DNA of 64,000 nt, from positions 558,001 to 622,000 of the forward strand of contig NZ_JAGSYG010000002.1 in the NCBI RefSeq assembly GCF_025685655.1. The letters run 5' to 3'. The notes under the pieces are model-generated. The model had not been told where the DNA came from. It made no database searches and saw only the letters and a program-made list of their open reading frames with translations. Positions 43,719 to 51,695 of the stretch are shown piece after piece; the first letter of the stretch is position 1; the number at the start of each line of letters is the position of its first letter. Made by a program: the position numbers and the translations under genes. This stretch comes from Acidicapsa ligni. Lineage in GTDB: Bacteria; Acidobacteriota; Terriglobia; Terriglobales; Acidobacteriaceae.

Positions 43719-45050
43719 TCAATTCAGCGCTCCCGTAGCGTAGTCGAGCTCCGCTCTCCGGACGAGGTAGGTGTAGGTCGCGTCCGCAGCAGTGATTTCT
43801 GCCGAGGTCTCGTTTAACTGCGCCTCATTCAGCTCAACAATGCTGCCTAGTTCAGCGTCATAGCGGTCCTGGGCGAGACGTAACGCTTCTTTACTTTGTG
43901 CGACAAGGCGGTTGGTCACATCCAGGCTGCGGTATGCCTCGTCCGCGCGATACCACGCATCCCGAACCTGCTCATTCACCTCAAGCTGAAGCTCTTGCAC
44001 ATCGCGAGCTTTGGCCTTTGCCTCAAGATCGGCCTCAGTACGCCTAGCTGCATACAGGCCTCCGTTGAAAACTGGAATCTTCAGGTTGAAGCCAGCCGCG
44101 GCATAGTCATCATGCAAAGTATGGTCGTGAAATGGAATCTCACCAGCCGATGCGAGCACATTCAGAGTTGGGTAGCTGAGGCGTTTTTCTGATTTAGCAA
44201 ACTCTGTCGCAGACTGCTGTTGATCCTGCACTGCACTGAGGTCCGCACGCCGCTCAGTTGCTTCCTTAAACAACTCGTCCGGATTGGATGGTAACGAATC
44301 TCCCGGTAGCACAGGCTCACTCAGCGTGGCGTTTACCGGCCGTTGTTCTCCCATCGCTGTGGCGAGCCGGGCCCTCCGCTCTGCAACTGTGGCTTCCGCA
44401 CGAACCACAGCAAGTTCGGCCTCGCTCTCCAGGACTTTGGCAAAGTTCACATCGAGCGTCGAGCGAAGCTGGCTTTGTGCCAATGCAGAGAGTTGCCGCA
44501 AGATCAAGCTTCGATTTTGTTGTGCAGCTTCAGCAGCTCGAAGGACTGCTTCTGCACCCAAGACCTGATAGTAGGCGGATCGAACGTTTAATCGCACCTG
44601 GGCGACGGTCAAAGTTGCCAACTCATTTTGTGCTCTTGCTGCGGATCGGGCGCTTCTGACGAGTGCGCTAGTTCTCCCAAAGTCGGTGACGAGTTGTGCC
44701 AGGTTGCCACCATAGGCAAATCGATCTGAAATAGAAGATGTGGTTATATTGCCCGCTGCGGTCGATGTACCTGTATCCGCGACTTGAACGCCTGTTGCAT
44801 TGAATTCAATCATCGGTAGCAGCCCCGAACGAGCCTCTCGCTCTCGCTCCTGGTAAGCACGTGCGCGGAGTTGTGCCGCAAGCATCTTAGGCTGATTCTT
44901 GACTGCGGCAGCTTCCGCGTCGGTCAAAGTGATCACTGGCTGGGAGCCCGCTGTCGGTGTCAGAATCGAGCTTGCCTGCGCCCTCGAAGGAACCGAAGGC
45001 AGGCAGGCAAGCATCAGGGCACCGAATATCAGGGAATGCGAAAGCTTCAT
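43719..45050 (-). CDS. TolC-family outer membrane channel of pump 2
   Basis: 443 residues, normal for the family. Signal peptide KLSHSLIFGALMLACLPSVP ending SRAQA. First OEP half TLTDAEAAAVKNQPKMLAAQ; second half LRLAQDRYDAELGSIVELNE. Heptad-rich helices between. ATG 45050 has AGGA about 12 bases upstream. First of the three pump genes on the minus strand, 67 bases after the secreted-protein gene, so all four may be one transcript controlled from the 45.9-46.0 kb region. Confidence 0.9.
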   Translation of the reverse strand: MKLSHSLIFGALMLACLPSVPSRAQASSILTPTAGSQPVITLTDAEAAAVKNQPKMLAAQLRARAYQEREREARSGLLPMIEFNATGVQVADTGTSTAAGNITTSSISDRFAYGGNLAQLVTDFGRTSALVRSARSAARAQNELATLTVAQVRLNVRSAYYQVLGAEAVLRAAEAAQQNRSLILRQLSALAQSQLRSTLDVNFAKVLESEAELAVVRAEATVAERRARLATAMGEQRPVNATLSEPVLPGDSLPSNPDELFKEATERRADLSAVQDQQQSATEFAKSEKRLSYPTLNVLASAGEIPFHDHTLHDDYAAAGFNLKIPVFNGGLYAARRTEADLEAKAKARDVQELQLEVNEQVRDAWYRADEAYRSLDVTNRLVAQSKEALRLAQDRYDAELGSIVELNEAQLNETSAEITAADATYTYLVRRAELDYATGALN

Positions 45051-45117
45051 CAAAAAGTACTTTCCTCGGATGCAATCCCTATCGGGAGATGCTGATCAAA
45101 ATGACGAAGTGACGCGA

Positions 45118-45900
45118 CTATCGCGATGCAACCATCTTGTCGCCAGGTAGGACTTCAAGCAGTGCAGTGCTTTGTTTCCAAATCTTCGGCGAAAGCCGCG
45201 TGGAGGTAAGAGTCAGTGTGGAAGGATTTGTTTCAGAGCCTAACTCTTGCGCCGAAACGCCCACGTAACCATACAACCCACAAGCCGACGCGGAGTAGAT
45301 TCCAACTGACACCTCAACCGAACTACCGTCGCAGCGCCCGTTTGCAATCAGGTGCGCATAGACTCCATCGCGCTTGTTGTAAGCGACTACATCGCCGTCT
45401 CCGTTCGTCACAGCTGTCTGATGCAGGTTGAGCTGATCTCCGCCGATCTGCGTCACGTCTCCGAATGGATCAGATTCGTTGGTATTGGTCTCTCGTGCGC
45501 CCCAGGTAGTGACTGGATCGGCCATGGCTCGAACACTCACGCTCAATGGCACGACTGCCCCATTCAGCCGCATCGAATCAAAATGAATCGATAAGGTTGA
45601 TTCCTTCTGTTTTGCATACGGAGTCTTATCAAATGAGAAAGCCGTTGTCTGGAGTACGTGCCCCTCGATCACCGTTCCCGACGGAATCACATTGCCATTC
45701 GCCAGATGAACATTTTGGCTTGTCTTCGCCGAAACCGGATCTCCTGCATGCGCAGTTGAAGCGCTGATTGTCCGGGTAAATACGATGGGAAATGTCGTCG
45801 GCGAATTGAGATGGGAGTCGACTGCATCAGGTTTCGCCCCCTGGGCAAGAGCAACTGAAGCGGATGCGAGAAGCGTAAGGACCGTAATTCGGTTTAGCAT
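45118..45900 (-). CDS. Secreted protein of unknown function
   Basis: 260 residues from ATG 45900 (GGAGGG 5 bases upstream). Signal peptide LNRITVLTLLASASVALAQG. The mature region is beta-rich with a repeated style of GNVIPSGTVIEGHVLQT and HFDSMRLNGAVVPLSVSVRA, like the periplasmic TraB/VirB10-type or 'type IV secretion-like' beta sandwich seen in acidobacterial exported proteins; I cannot name it with confidence. Two Cys (GRCDG, SACG) could form a disulfide. It is the first gene of the pump 2 operon and is divergent from an OmpR-type regulator, so it may serve the pump or envelope stress. Confidence 0.7.
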   Translation of the reverse strand: MLNRITVLTLLASASVALAQGAKPDAVDSHLNSPTTFPIVFTRTISASTAHAGDPVSAKTSQNVHLANGNVIPSGTVIEGHVLQTTAFSFDKTPYAKQKESTLSIHFDSMRLNGAVVPLSVSVRAMADPVTTWGARETNTNESDPFGDVTQIGGDQLNLHQTAVTNGDGDVVAYNKRDGVYAHLIANGRCDGSSVEVSVGIYSASACGLYGYVGVSAQELGSETNPSTLTLTSTRLSPKIWKQSTALLEVLPGDKMVASR

Positions 45901-45914
45901 GACCACCCTCCAAC

Positions 45915-45929
45915 AGCCGAAATTCGGCT
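45915..45929. promoter_or_regulatory. Inverted repeat in the divergent promoter region
   Basis: AGCCGAA, one central A, TTCGGCT: a perfect 7-base dyad 15 bases upstream of the secreted-protein start. Could be an operator or an RNA hairpin in that gene's leader. Confidence 0.4.
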
Positions 45930-45952
45930 ATTCGGAGTGAATCATTTTCTTT

Positions 45953-45980
45953 TCTGACATTCTCTGACAGTTTTCTGACA
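45953..45980 (+). promoter_or_regulatory. Three TCTGACA repeats, probable response-regulator sites
   Basis: TCTGACA occurs at 45953-45959, 45963-45969 and 45974-45980, i.e. at steps of 10 and 11 bases, close to one helical turn. OmpR-family regulators bind such in-phase direct repeats. They lie in the 145 bases between the pump 2 operon (minus) and the OmpR-type regulator gene (plus), which supports control of both by that regulator. Confidence 0.6.
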
Positions 45981-46045
45981 TCTCCGCCGGGCTACTTGCG
46001 AGAAGCTCCAGACTGCTAAATGATGAATGTGGAGATCTCCGCGGA

Positions 46046-46747
46046 ATGTCCCTGGGACGCTGGAAAATAATGATTATCGAAGATGATCGGCGAATGTCCG
46101 ACGCCCTTGCCTCCGGCGTTGAAGCGGCCGGCTACGACGTGGCGACGGCATCGTCTGCCGAGGAGGGCTTTTTCCTGGTACATACCGAGAGACCCGATCT
46201 CCTGTTGCTTGATTTAACGCTTCCAAATCGCAACGGTCTCGATATTCTTCGACAAATCCGCACGGAGGGAATCGATATTCGCGTCCTCATCCTGACTTCG
46301 CATAACACGGTGGAGGATCGCGTCGAGGGTCTTCGAAGCGGGGCGGACGACTACCTTGGAAAGCCGTTTTCTTTTCCAGAATTGATGGCTCGTATTGAGG
46401 CGCTTCTCCGGCGCTCCCTTCCACCGTCTACGCCGACTTCCCTGACGGTTGGAGACTTGCTGCTAGACACCAAAACGAGATCTGCGTCGAGATCTGGAGA
46501 GAAGCTGGATTTATCTGGACGAGAGTTCGATCTTCTTCTGTATTTTGTTGAGAACCGTGGAAGAACCGTGTCCCGCGAAATGCTGGCAAAGGATGTATGG
46601 CGAGAAACATCACGCTACACGCCGATTGACAACGTCATTGACGTACAGATCGCGCGGCTTCGTCGAAAGATCGATGATCCCTTCACCGTGAAGCTGCTTC
46701 AGACGGTGCGCGGACTTGGCTTCAGCTTGAGGGAGCCCCAAGCGTGA
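46046..46747 (+). CDS. OmpR/PhoB-family response regulator
   Basis: 233 residues. Receiver domain: acidic IIEDDRRM, phosphoacceptor in LLLLDLTLPNRNG, and YLGKPFSFPEL with Lys. C-terminal winged-helix domain: LDLSGREFDLLLYFVENRGR, then NVIDVQIARLRRKIDD and TVRGLGFSL, the OmpR-type recognition region. It overlaps the kinase gene by GTGA. Divergent from the pump 2 operon with TCTGACA repeats between, so it most likely regulates efflux and itself. The ATG at 46046 has GGAG about 11 bases upstream; the spacing is a little long. Confidence 0.92.
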   Translation: MSLGRWKIMIIEDDRRMSDALASGVEAAGYDVATASSAEEGFFLVHTERPDLLLLDLTLPNRNGLDILRQIRTEGIDIRVLILTSHNTVEDRVEGLRSGADDYLGKPFSFPELMARIEALLRRSLPPSTPTSLTVGDLLLDTKTRSASRSGEKLDLSGREFDLLLYFVENRGRTVSREMLAKDVWRETSRYTPIDNVIDVQIARLRRKIDDPFTVKLLQTVRGLGFSLREPQA

Positions 46748-48165
46748 CAGGACTTCCCCATACCAATCTACGAACGAGATTAACTCTTTGGTACGTCTGT
46801 ATGCTGGCAGTCTTGCTGCTACTGTACGCTGCTCTCGTCTTCGCGTTTCAATACGTCGTACTGACTAGACAGATCTTTCACGACGAAGTGCAAGATGTTG
46901 AGACCGTCGAAGGGCTTCTTTTCTTCGATGTTCATGGTGCTCTGCAACTGCGGCAGGACTATTACTCCCGCCCTCAATCCCACTTGTTGATTGATCGGAT
47001 GATGGAAGTACTCGATTCGTCGGGAACGGTTCTGTATAGAAGTCCCACTCTGAACGGAATGCCTCTGAGTGGGCCGCCGAGGCCAGGCGAAGGAGATAGT
47101 AGCTTCGACGAGCATCTTGTCCGACTGCGCGATGGCTCCCACGTATTTCTGATTAGTCACATTCATGATATGCAAGGCAGGCGATTGCTGATTCGCCTTG
47201 GATACGATCTAGGGCCACTTCGGTCTCGTATGTACCAGTTTTTTGTTTTGCTTCTGGTGGCAATTCCAATAGCTCTCGGCTTGGCAGCACTGGCTGGGCA
47301 GGCTATCGCAAAGAGGGCTTTACGCCCTCTCAACAGAATGGCTCAGGACACGGAGCAGATCACCGCAAGCAATCTCCACCACCGTCTTGAAGTCCTGAAC
47401 CCAAACGATGAACTGGGCCATATCGCCCAGGTCTTCAATCATCTATTGAATCGGCTTGAGCAGGCATTCATACAACTCCAAAGGTTTACCGCAGATGCAG
47501 CTCATGAGCTTCGAACACCAATCGCAGCCTTGAGAACGGTGGGCGAAGTCGCTCTTGAAAGGGGTCAAGACTCAGAGGTGTACAGAGAAGCCATCGGAAG
47601 CATTCTTGAAGAGACAGCGCGACTCAACGAAACAATCGACAGTCTGCTATTGCTGGCGAGAGCGGAGGCAACACAACCAGGAAATCCGCAGACTGTTTTT
47701 GCCGTACAACCGCTCGTTGATGAAGTCCTCGATCTCCTGCAGGTTGTCATCGATGAGCGAAGGATTTCAGTCATTGAAGAGGGATCACCCACAGAGGCGC
47801 TGAACGTCCGTGCAGACAAACCGCTGCTGCGTATTGCAATCCTCAACGTGCTTCACAATGCAGTAAAGTTCTCGCCAACCGGTTCGACACTGAGAATTTC
47901 ATATAATCAGCTCGACAAACTATCCCCGACCCTGTGCATAGGGTTTCACGATCAAGGGCCAGGAATCGCAACCGGGGAACACGAGAGGGTCTTCGATCGA
48001 TTCTTCACAAGCAGTTCGCTGGCGACTGCTCCCATGAGCGGTGCTGGACTGGGGCTATCTGTTGCCAAGCTTGTGATTCAAAGGATTGGCGGTGAAATCC
48101 GATTCGACCAGGACGTTCGATCCGGCGCGAGATGCCTCATCGAGCTTCCGGTTTTTGAAAGATAA
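46744..48165 (+). CDS. Membrane sensor histidine kinase (HAMP-HisKA-HATPase)
   Basis: 473 residues, GTG start overlapping the regulator's TGA. TM1 LWYVCMLAVLLLLYAALVFA, a periplasmic domain of about 125 residues, TM2 FFVLLLVAIPIALGLAALAG, HAMP, then HisKA with FTADAAHELRTPIAALRTV (His in AAHELRTP) and HATPase motifs NVLHNAVKFSPTG, DQGPGIATGEHERVFDRFF and GAGLGLSVAKLV. Organisation matches EnvZ/PhoR/CusS-type kinases that sense envelope signals or metals. Works with the regulator at 46046. Confidence 0.92.
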   Translation: MTGLPHTNLRTRLTLWYVCMLAVLLLLYAALVFAFQYVVLTRQIFHDEVQDVETVEGLLFFDVHGALQLRQDYYSRPQSHLLIDRMMEVLDSSGTVLYRSPTLNGMPLSGPPRPGEGDSSFDEHLVRLRDGSHVFLISHIHDMQGRRLLIRLGYDLGPLRSRMYQFFVLLLVAIPIALGLAALAGQAIAKRALRPLNRMAQDTEQITASNLHHRLEVLNPNDELGHIAQVFNHLLNRLEQAFIQLQRFTADAAHELRTPIAALRTVGEVALERGQDSEVYREAIGSILEETARLNETIDSLLLLARAEATQPGNPQTVFAVQPLVDEVLDLLQVVIDERRISVIEEGSPTEALNVRADKPLLRIAILNVLHNAVKFSPTGSTLRISYNQLDKLSPTLCIGFHDQGPGIATGEHERVFDRFFTSSSLATAPMSGAGLGLSVAKLVIQRIGGEIRFDQDVRSGARCLIELPVFER

Positions 48166-48386
48166 GTATCTCGGGGGGCTGGGAAGCATTGCGTTGCGTG
48201 GCCGCATATCTACGTATGAACCATCGTCGGCGAAATACAGGCCAGGGAACTGACAGAGTATGGAAATCCCTAAAGCCGACGGTGTAGCGGGCAGGAACGG
48301 GGTCGTTACGAAACCCTCAACGCCAAACTAATGGAGTCCAAACGGAGTTCATTGTTTCAAAGGGTTCTGAAATTAACTGACTCTAT

Positions 48387-48461
48387 TGGAGCGGGAGACC
48401 GGGATCGAACCGGCGACATTCAGCTTGGGAAGCTGACGTTCTGCCACTGAACTACTCCCGC
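48387..48461 (-). tRNA. tRNA-Gly, anticodon CCC
   Basis: Read on the minus strand it begins GCGGGAGTAGTTCAGTGGC. The acceptor arms GCGGGAG/CTCCCGC match, the D-loop is TTCAGTGGCAGAA, the anticodon stem-loop is TCAGC-TTCCCAA-GCTGA (anticodon CCC) and the T-loop holds GGTTCGATCCC. The discriminator base is T and CCA is encoded. Flanking genes are unrelated. Confidence 0.95.
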
Positions 48462-48495
48462 TTTGCGCTAATTATACCTTGCGGAATCAATCAAA

Positions 48496-48523
48496 GGCGA
48501 CCGCAGCGAGAGCTGCGGTCGCC
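48496..48523. terminator. Perfect 12-base hairpin with GAGA loop
   Basis: GGCGACCGCAGC (48496-48507), loop GAGA, GCTGCGGTCGCC (48512-48523). On the minus strand TTTGATT follows, on the plus strand TCATATT. It sits between the tRNA gene and the efflux operon, so it could terminate transcripts entering from the right or insulate the tRNA. Confidence 0.5.
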
Positions 48524-48576
48524 TCATATTGTGGTCCGGTCACGATTGATGCTTGATTTTAGAATTCAATTCTGAG

Positions 48577-50196
48577 ATGGTTTCAGAACGGTCCGGCATC
48601 GGAAATTTACAGTCAATGTCCGATCAGCATCACAGACTGAAAGGTCACGCCTCGCGCAAGTCGTCGCGCCTCGCGCAAGTCATGGTTCCCTGTAACACCT
48701 CATCCTATTCGCAGCAAGAGGGCCTGTTCCGCGCATACGCGGCATTCTTTCTACTCGCAATATTATTGGCTTGCACCCCGTATTCACACGGCCAGGCGCA
48801 AGGGCAATGTGCGGGGATTGCGACCACTCCCGCTGCTGCCGTTGATTGTGCCCGGCATACAGTTCCGCTGGATAAAGAGGCCACGCTTGATCCACTGCGT
48901 TCTTATTCTCTTGCCGAACTGATTGATATCGCCGAGATCAACAATCCTCAGACGCACATCCTCTGGGAGCGCGCCAGGCAGGCTGCAGAGCGCCTCGGCA
49001 TCGCCCGCAGCGCATACTTTCCCGTACTCGCCGGCATCGCCGCTGCCGGAGATTCGCGCTCGATCGAGCCGTTCCCCGAACCGCTCGCGCTGCGAGGATA
49101 CGTCATGGTAGAAGCTCCCGTGGCAGTGCCGGAAATCACGCTCAATTATCTTATCTTTGACTTCGGCAAGCGTGAGGCAGAAGTCGACGCAGCCAAGGCG
49201 CAGAAGATCGCTGCAGGCGCGAACTTCATTCGAGCGAATCAGGAGATAGCATTTCGCGTCGCAACGTCCTACTACAGGCTGCTCACCGCTCAGGAACGAC
49301 TCACGGCCGCCCAGGAGACTCTCAAGACCGCTCAGACCACACAAGATGCCGCCGAGGCGCAATTGAACAATGGCCGCTCCACTTTGCCAGACGTGCTGAA
49401 TGCCAAAGCTGAAACCTCGCAAGCCGTCTTCGATCTTGAGTCAGCCGATGGAGATGAAAAGATAGCACGAGTTCTGCTTACGGAAGCTGTAGGAGCCGAA
49501 CCCTCGCCCGATATCAAAATCGATGGCCAGGAGAAAACTCCGTTGCCGCAGACCTTGACGATGTCAATTGACGCACTGATTGATCGTGCCATCGCAGACC
49601 GCCCTGATCTCATGGCACAGGCCTCCGAGATACGTGCCGCCGATCAGGAAGTGCGAGTCGCAAAATCAGAGTATCTTCCAAGCATCGGGCTCACCGCCAA
49701 CGGTGCACAGACGTCCTTATGGCCTACCGTTGACAGCGGTAAAGTAGGCCAGGCAAGCGAGCCTACGTGGGCTGTGCAACTTGGCGTCGAGTGGCGATTG
49801 TTTGATGGAGGCGCAAGGAAAAACTCCCTGGCCATCGCACAATCAAAAGGACGCGAAGCCCGCGATGAAATGCGCGAAAAGAAAGACACAGCCACACGCG
49901 AAGTCTGGACCGCATACATCGGCTTCCGCACCGCGATTCGCAAACAGCAAGCCGCGCAGGCGCTCCTCGAGTCAGCCAATTCTTCCTACTCCGCATCGCT
50001 TGATGCATACAAGTACGGAGTCAAAAATCTGATCGATGTAGTGACCGCTGAAAAGCAATTAGCCCAGGCTCGGCTCTCCGGAGTTGCCGCGCGCTCTGAA
50101 CTTATGTTGCAAGCCGTCGATCTGGAATTCGTTACCGGAAATCTCCTGCGCAAGCAGCAGCCTGCAACGCAAACATTGGATGGTCAAAAGCCATGA
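48577..50196 (+). CDS. TolC-family outer membrane channel of the FUSC efflux operon
   Basis: 539 residues if the ATG at 48577 is used; ATGs at 48616 and 48682 and a TTG at 48553 are also open, and none has a good ribosome site. The hydrophobic region FRAYAAFFLLAILLACTPYS could be a signal peptide only with a shorter n-region, so the start may be downstream of 48577. OEP domains: LAELIDIAEINNPQTHILWE and a late LDAYKYGVKNLIDVVTAEKQ (second repeat). The 3' end overlaps the ytcA start by ATGA. Provides the outer-membrane exit for the MdtN/MdtO-like pair. Confidence 0.85.
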   Translation: MVSERSGIGNLQSMSDQHHRLKGHASRKSSRLAQVMVPCNTSSYSQQEGLFRAYAAFFLLAILLACTPYSHGQAQGQCAGIATTPAAAVDCARHTVPLDKEATLDPLRSYSLAELIDIAEINNPQTHILWERARQAAERLGIARSAYFPVLAGIAAAGDSRSIEPFPEPLALRGYVMVEAPVAVPEITLNYLIFDFGKREAEVDAAKAQKIAAGANFIRANQEIAFRVATSYYRLLTAQERLTAAQETLKTAQTTQDAAEAQLNNGRSTLPDVLNAKAETSQAVFDLESADGDEKIARVLLTEAVGAEPSPDIKIDGQEKTPLPQTLTMSIDALIDRAIADRPDLMAQASEIRAADQEVRVAKSEYLPSIGLTANGAQTSLWPTVDSGKVGQASEPTWAVQLGVEWRLFDGGARKNSLAIAQSKGREARDEMREKKDTATREVWTAYIGFRTAIRKQQAAQALLESANSSYSASLDAYKYGVKNLIDVVTAEKQLAQARLSGVAARSELMLQAVDLEFVTGNLLRKQQPATQTLDGQKP

Positions 50197-50474
50197 TCGA
50201 GCGCTCGAAATCAAAACAAATATCGTTTGCATTTTTCTCACTTGGCGCAACCTTGTTTCTTGGTGGCTGCAGCCGTGCGCCTTCCGTAGATATCATCGGA
50301 TCTTTCTTCCCTGTATGGATGGTCTGTCTCACCATCGCGGTGGTTCTCGCCTTCGGAGTACGCTATCTTCTACTACGCTACAAGATGGAGCAGGACGTAG
50401 GTCCCTTGGCTCTGTTCTATCCGTCAACAGTCATTCTTATCACCTGCCTCTTGTGGCTTATCTTCTTTCGCTAG
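50193..50474 (+). CDS. ytcA: YtcA-like small membrane lipoprotein
   Basis: 93 residues. A lipobox at FLGGCSRAPS marks a lipoprotein-like start, then IGSFFPVWMV and two hydrophobic spans (AVVLAFGVRYLLL, VILITCLLWLIFFR). The pattern and position (between a channel and an MdtN-type adaptor) match YtcA of the E. coli ytcA-mdtNOP operon. Function is not established there. Overlaps the channel gene by four bases. Confidence 0.78.
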   Translation: MIERSKSKQISFAFFSLGATLFLGGCSRAPSVDIIGSFFPVWMVCLTIAVVLAFGVRYLLLRYKMEQDVGPLALFYPSTVILITCLLWLIFFR

Positions 50475-50483
50475 GAGCATCGC

Positions 50484-51692
50484 ATGAATCCTGCTGATCA
50501 GGAGACGGATACTCTCAGACATAAACGACTCGGCCGTTGGATTGGCATCGGTGTTGTCGCAGGAGCAGTGCTTGCGCTGCTGCTCGCCGTCTTGCTCACA
50601 GATATCCATCCCCGCACCGATGACGCCAGTGTAAGAGCAAACATTATCGGCATAGCTCCCGAAGTGAGCGGACTGCTCGTGCAGTTGCCGGTCAAGGATA
50701 ACGCGTACGTTAAAAAGGGCGACCTGCTTTTTGAAATTGACCCGCGCCCGTATAAATACGCTCTGCAGCAGGCGCTTTCAGATCAGGAGGCGCTCGAACA
50801 ACAGATCGTCGATGAGCAGCGCAGGATTGCAGCACAGCATAGCGCAGTCGAAGCAGCCAAAGCAGGCGTGCATCAATCGTCAACGGGCATCAAGACTGCG
50901 GGCAGCAGCGTCGATGTAGCCAAAGCATCCGTACTTCGAGCAGAAGCCGCTGCAAAAGCCGCGGACGCCCAACTCAAGCTCGCCACCAACAACCTCAATC
51001 GCATCGAGCCCTTGCTGCAAAAGCAGTATGTCACCGTCGAACAGGTAGACCAGACGCGGACAGCATTGCATGTAGCGCAAGGAAACTACGATGAGGCGCA
51101 GGCCGCGCTCGCCGTAGCTCAAGCGCAGCAGACTCAATCTGTTCTGCGCCAGCAGGAAGCAGATGCATTGGCCGTTGAGTCTCAAGCCAGATTAGGCCAG
51201 GCCATTCACACCGTCGATACCCTGGATACGTTGAAGTCGATGCGACCAGCCAAGGCCGCAAAGGTAGATGATGCGCGGCTTGATCTGGAGCGCTGTCGCG
51301 TCCTCGCTCCCTTCGATGCCTATGTCACGAACATGAATATCTCCGAAGGCGCGTACGCTCATCCCGGTACTCCCTTGTTCACATTGATCGACACGCGCAC
51401 CTGGTATGTCATCGCCAATTATCGCGAAGGCAAGTTGAAGAACATCCACCTCGGATCGTATGTGGATGTATATCTCATGGGGCATCCCGATCGAAAATTT
51501 ACAGGCGTAGTTGAAAGCATCGGTTTCGGCGTCTTTCCTGAAGATGGCAACGTAGCTGCAGGCCTGCCCAACATTGATCGCACATTGAACTGGGTCCATC
51601 TTTCATCCAGGTTCCCCGTGCGCGTTCGCATTGTCGATCCGGATCCACTGCTCTTTCGTATTGGATCTACTGCTGTCACGGTAGTGAGGTAA
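50484..51692 (+). CDS. mdtN: HlyD-family adaptor, MdtN-like
   Basis: 402 residues. N-terminal anchor LGRWIGIGVVAGAVLALLLAV, first lipoyl half VRANIIGIAPEVSGLLVQLP, then a long Ala/Gln-rich coiled-coil hairpin (about 90-245) and second half VLAPFDAYVTNMNISEGAYA. The ending GSTAVTVVR is family-like. It starts 9 bases after ytcA and ends 3 bases before mdtO. Adaptor of a FUSC-type pump for aromatic or other small organic compounds in relatives. Confidence 0.85.
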   Translation: MNPADQETDTLRHKRLGRWIGIGVVAGAVLALLLAVLLTDIHPRTDDASVRANIIGIAPEVSGLLVQLPVKDNAYVKKGDLLFEIDPRPYKYALQQALSDQEALEQQIVDEQRRIAAQHSAVEAAKAGVHQSSTGIKTAGSSVDVAKASVLRAEAAAKAADAQLKLATNNLNRIEPLLQKQYVTVEQVDQTRTALHVAQGNYDEAQAALAVAQAQQTQSVLRQQEADALAVESQARLGQAIHTVDTLDTLKSMRPAKAAKVDDARLDLERCRVLAPFDAYVTNMNISEGAYAHPGTPLFTLIDTRTWYVIANYREGKLKNIHLGSYVDVYLMGHPDRKFTGVVESIGFGVFPEDGNVAAGLPNIDRTLNWVHLSSRFPVRVRIVDPDPLLFRIGSTAVTVVR

Positions 51693-51695
51693 CGC

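Noticed and set aside
48648-48681. 15-base direct repeat CGCCTCGCGCAAGTC, two copies 19 bases apart
   Set aside because: Lies in the uncertain 5' part of the channel gene, two units only, no neighbouring element; probably slippage.
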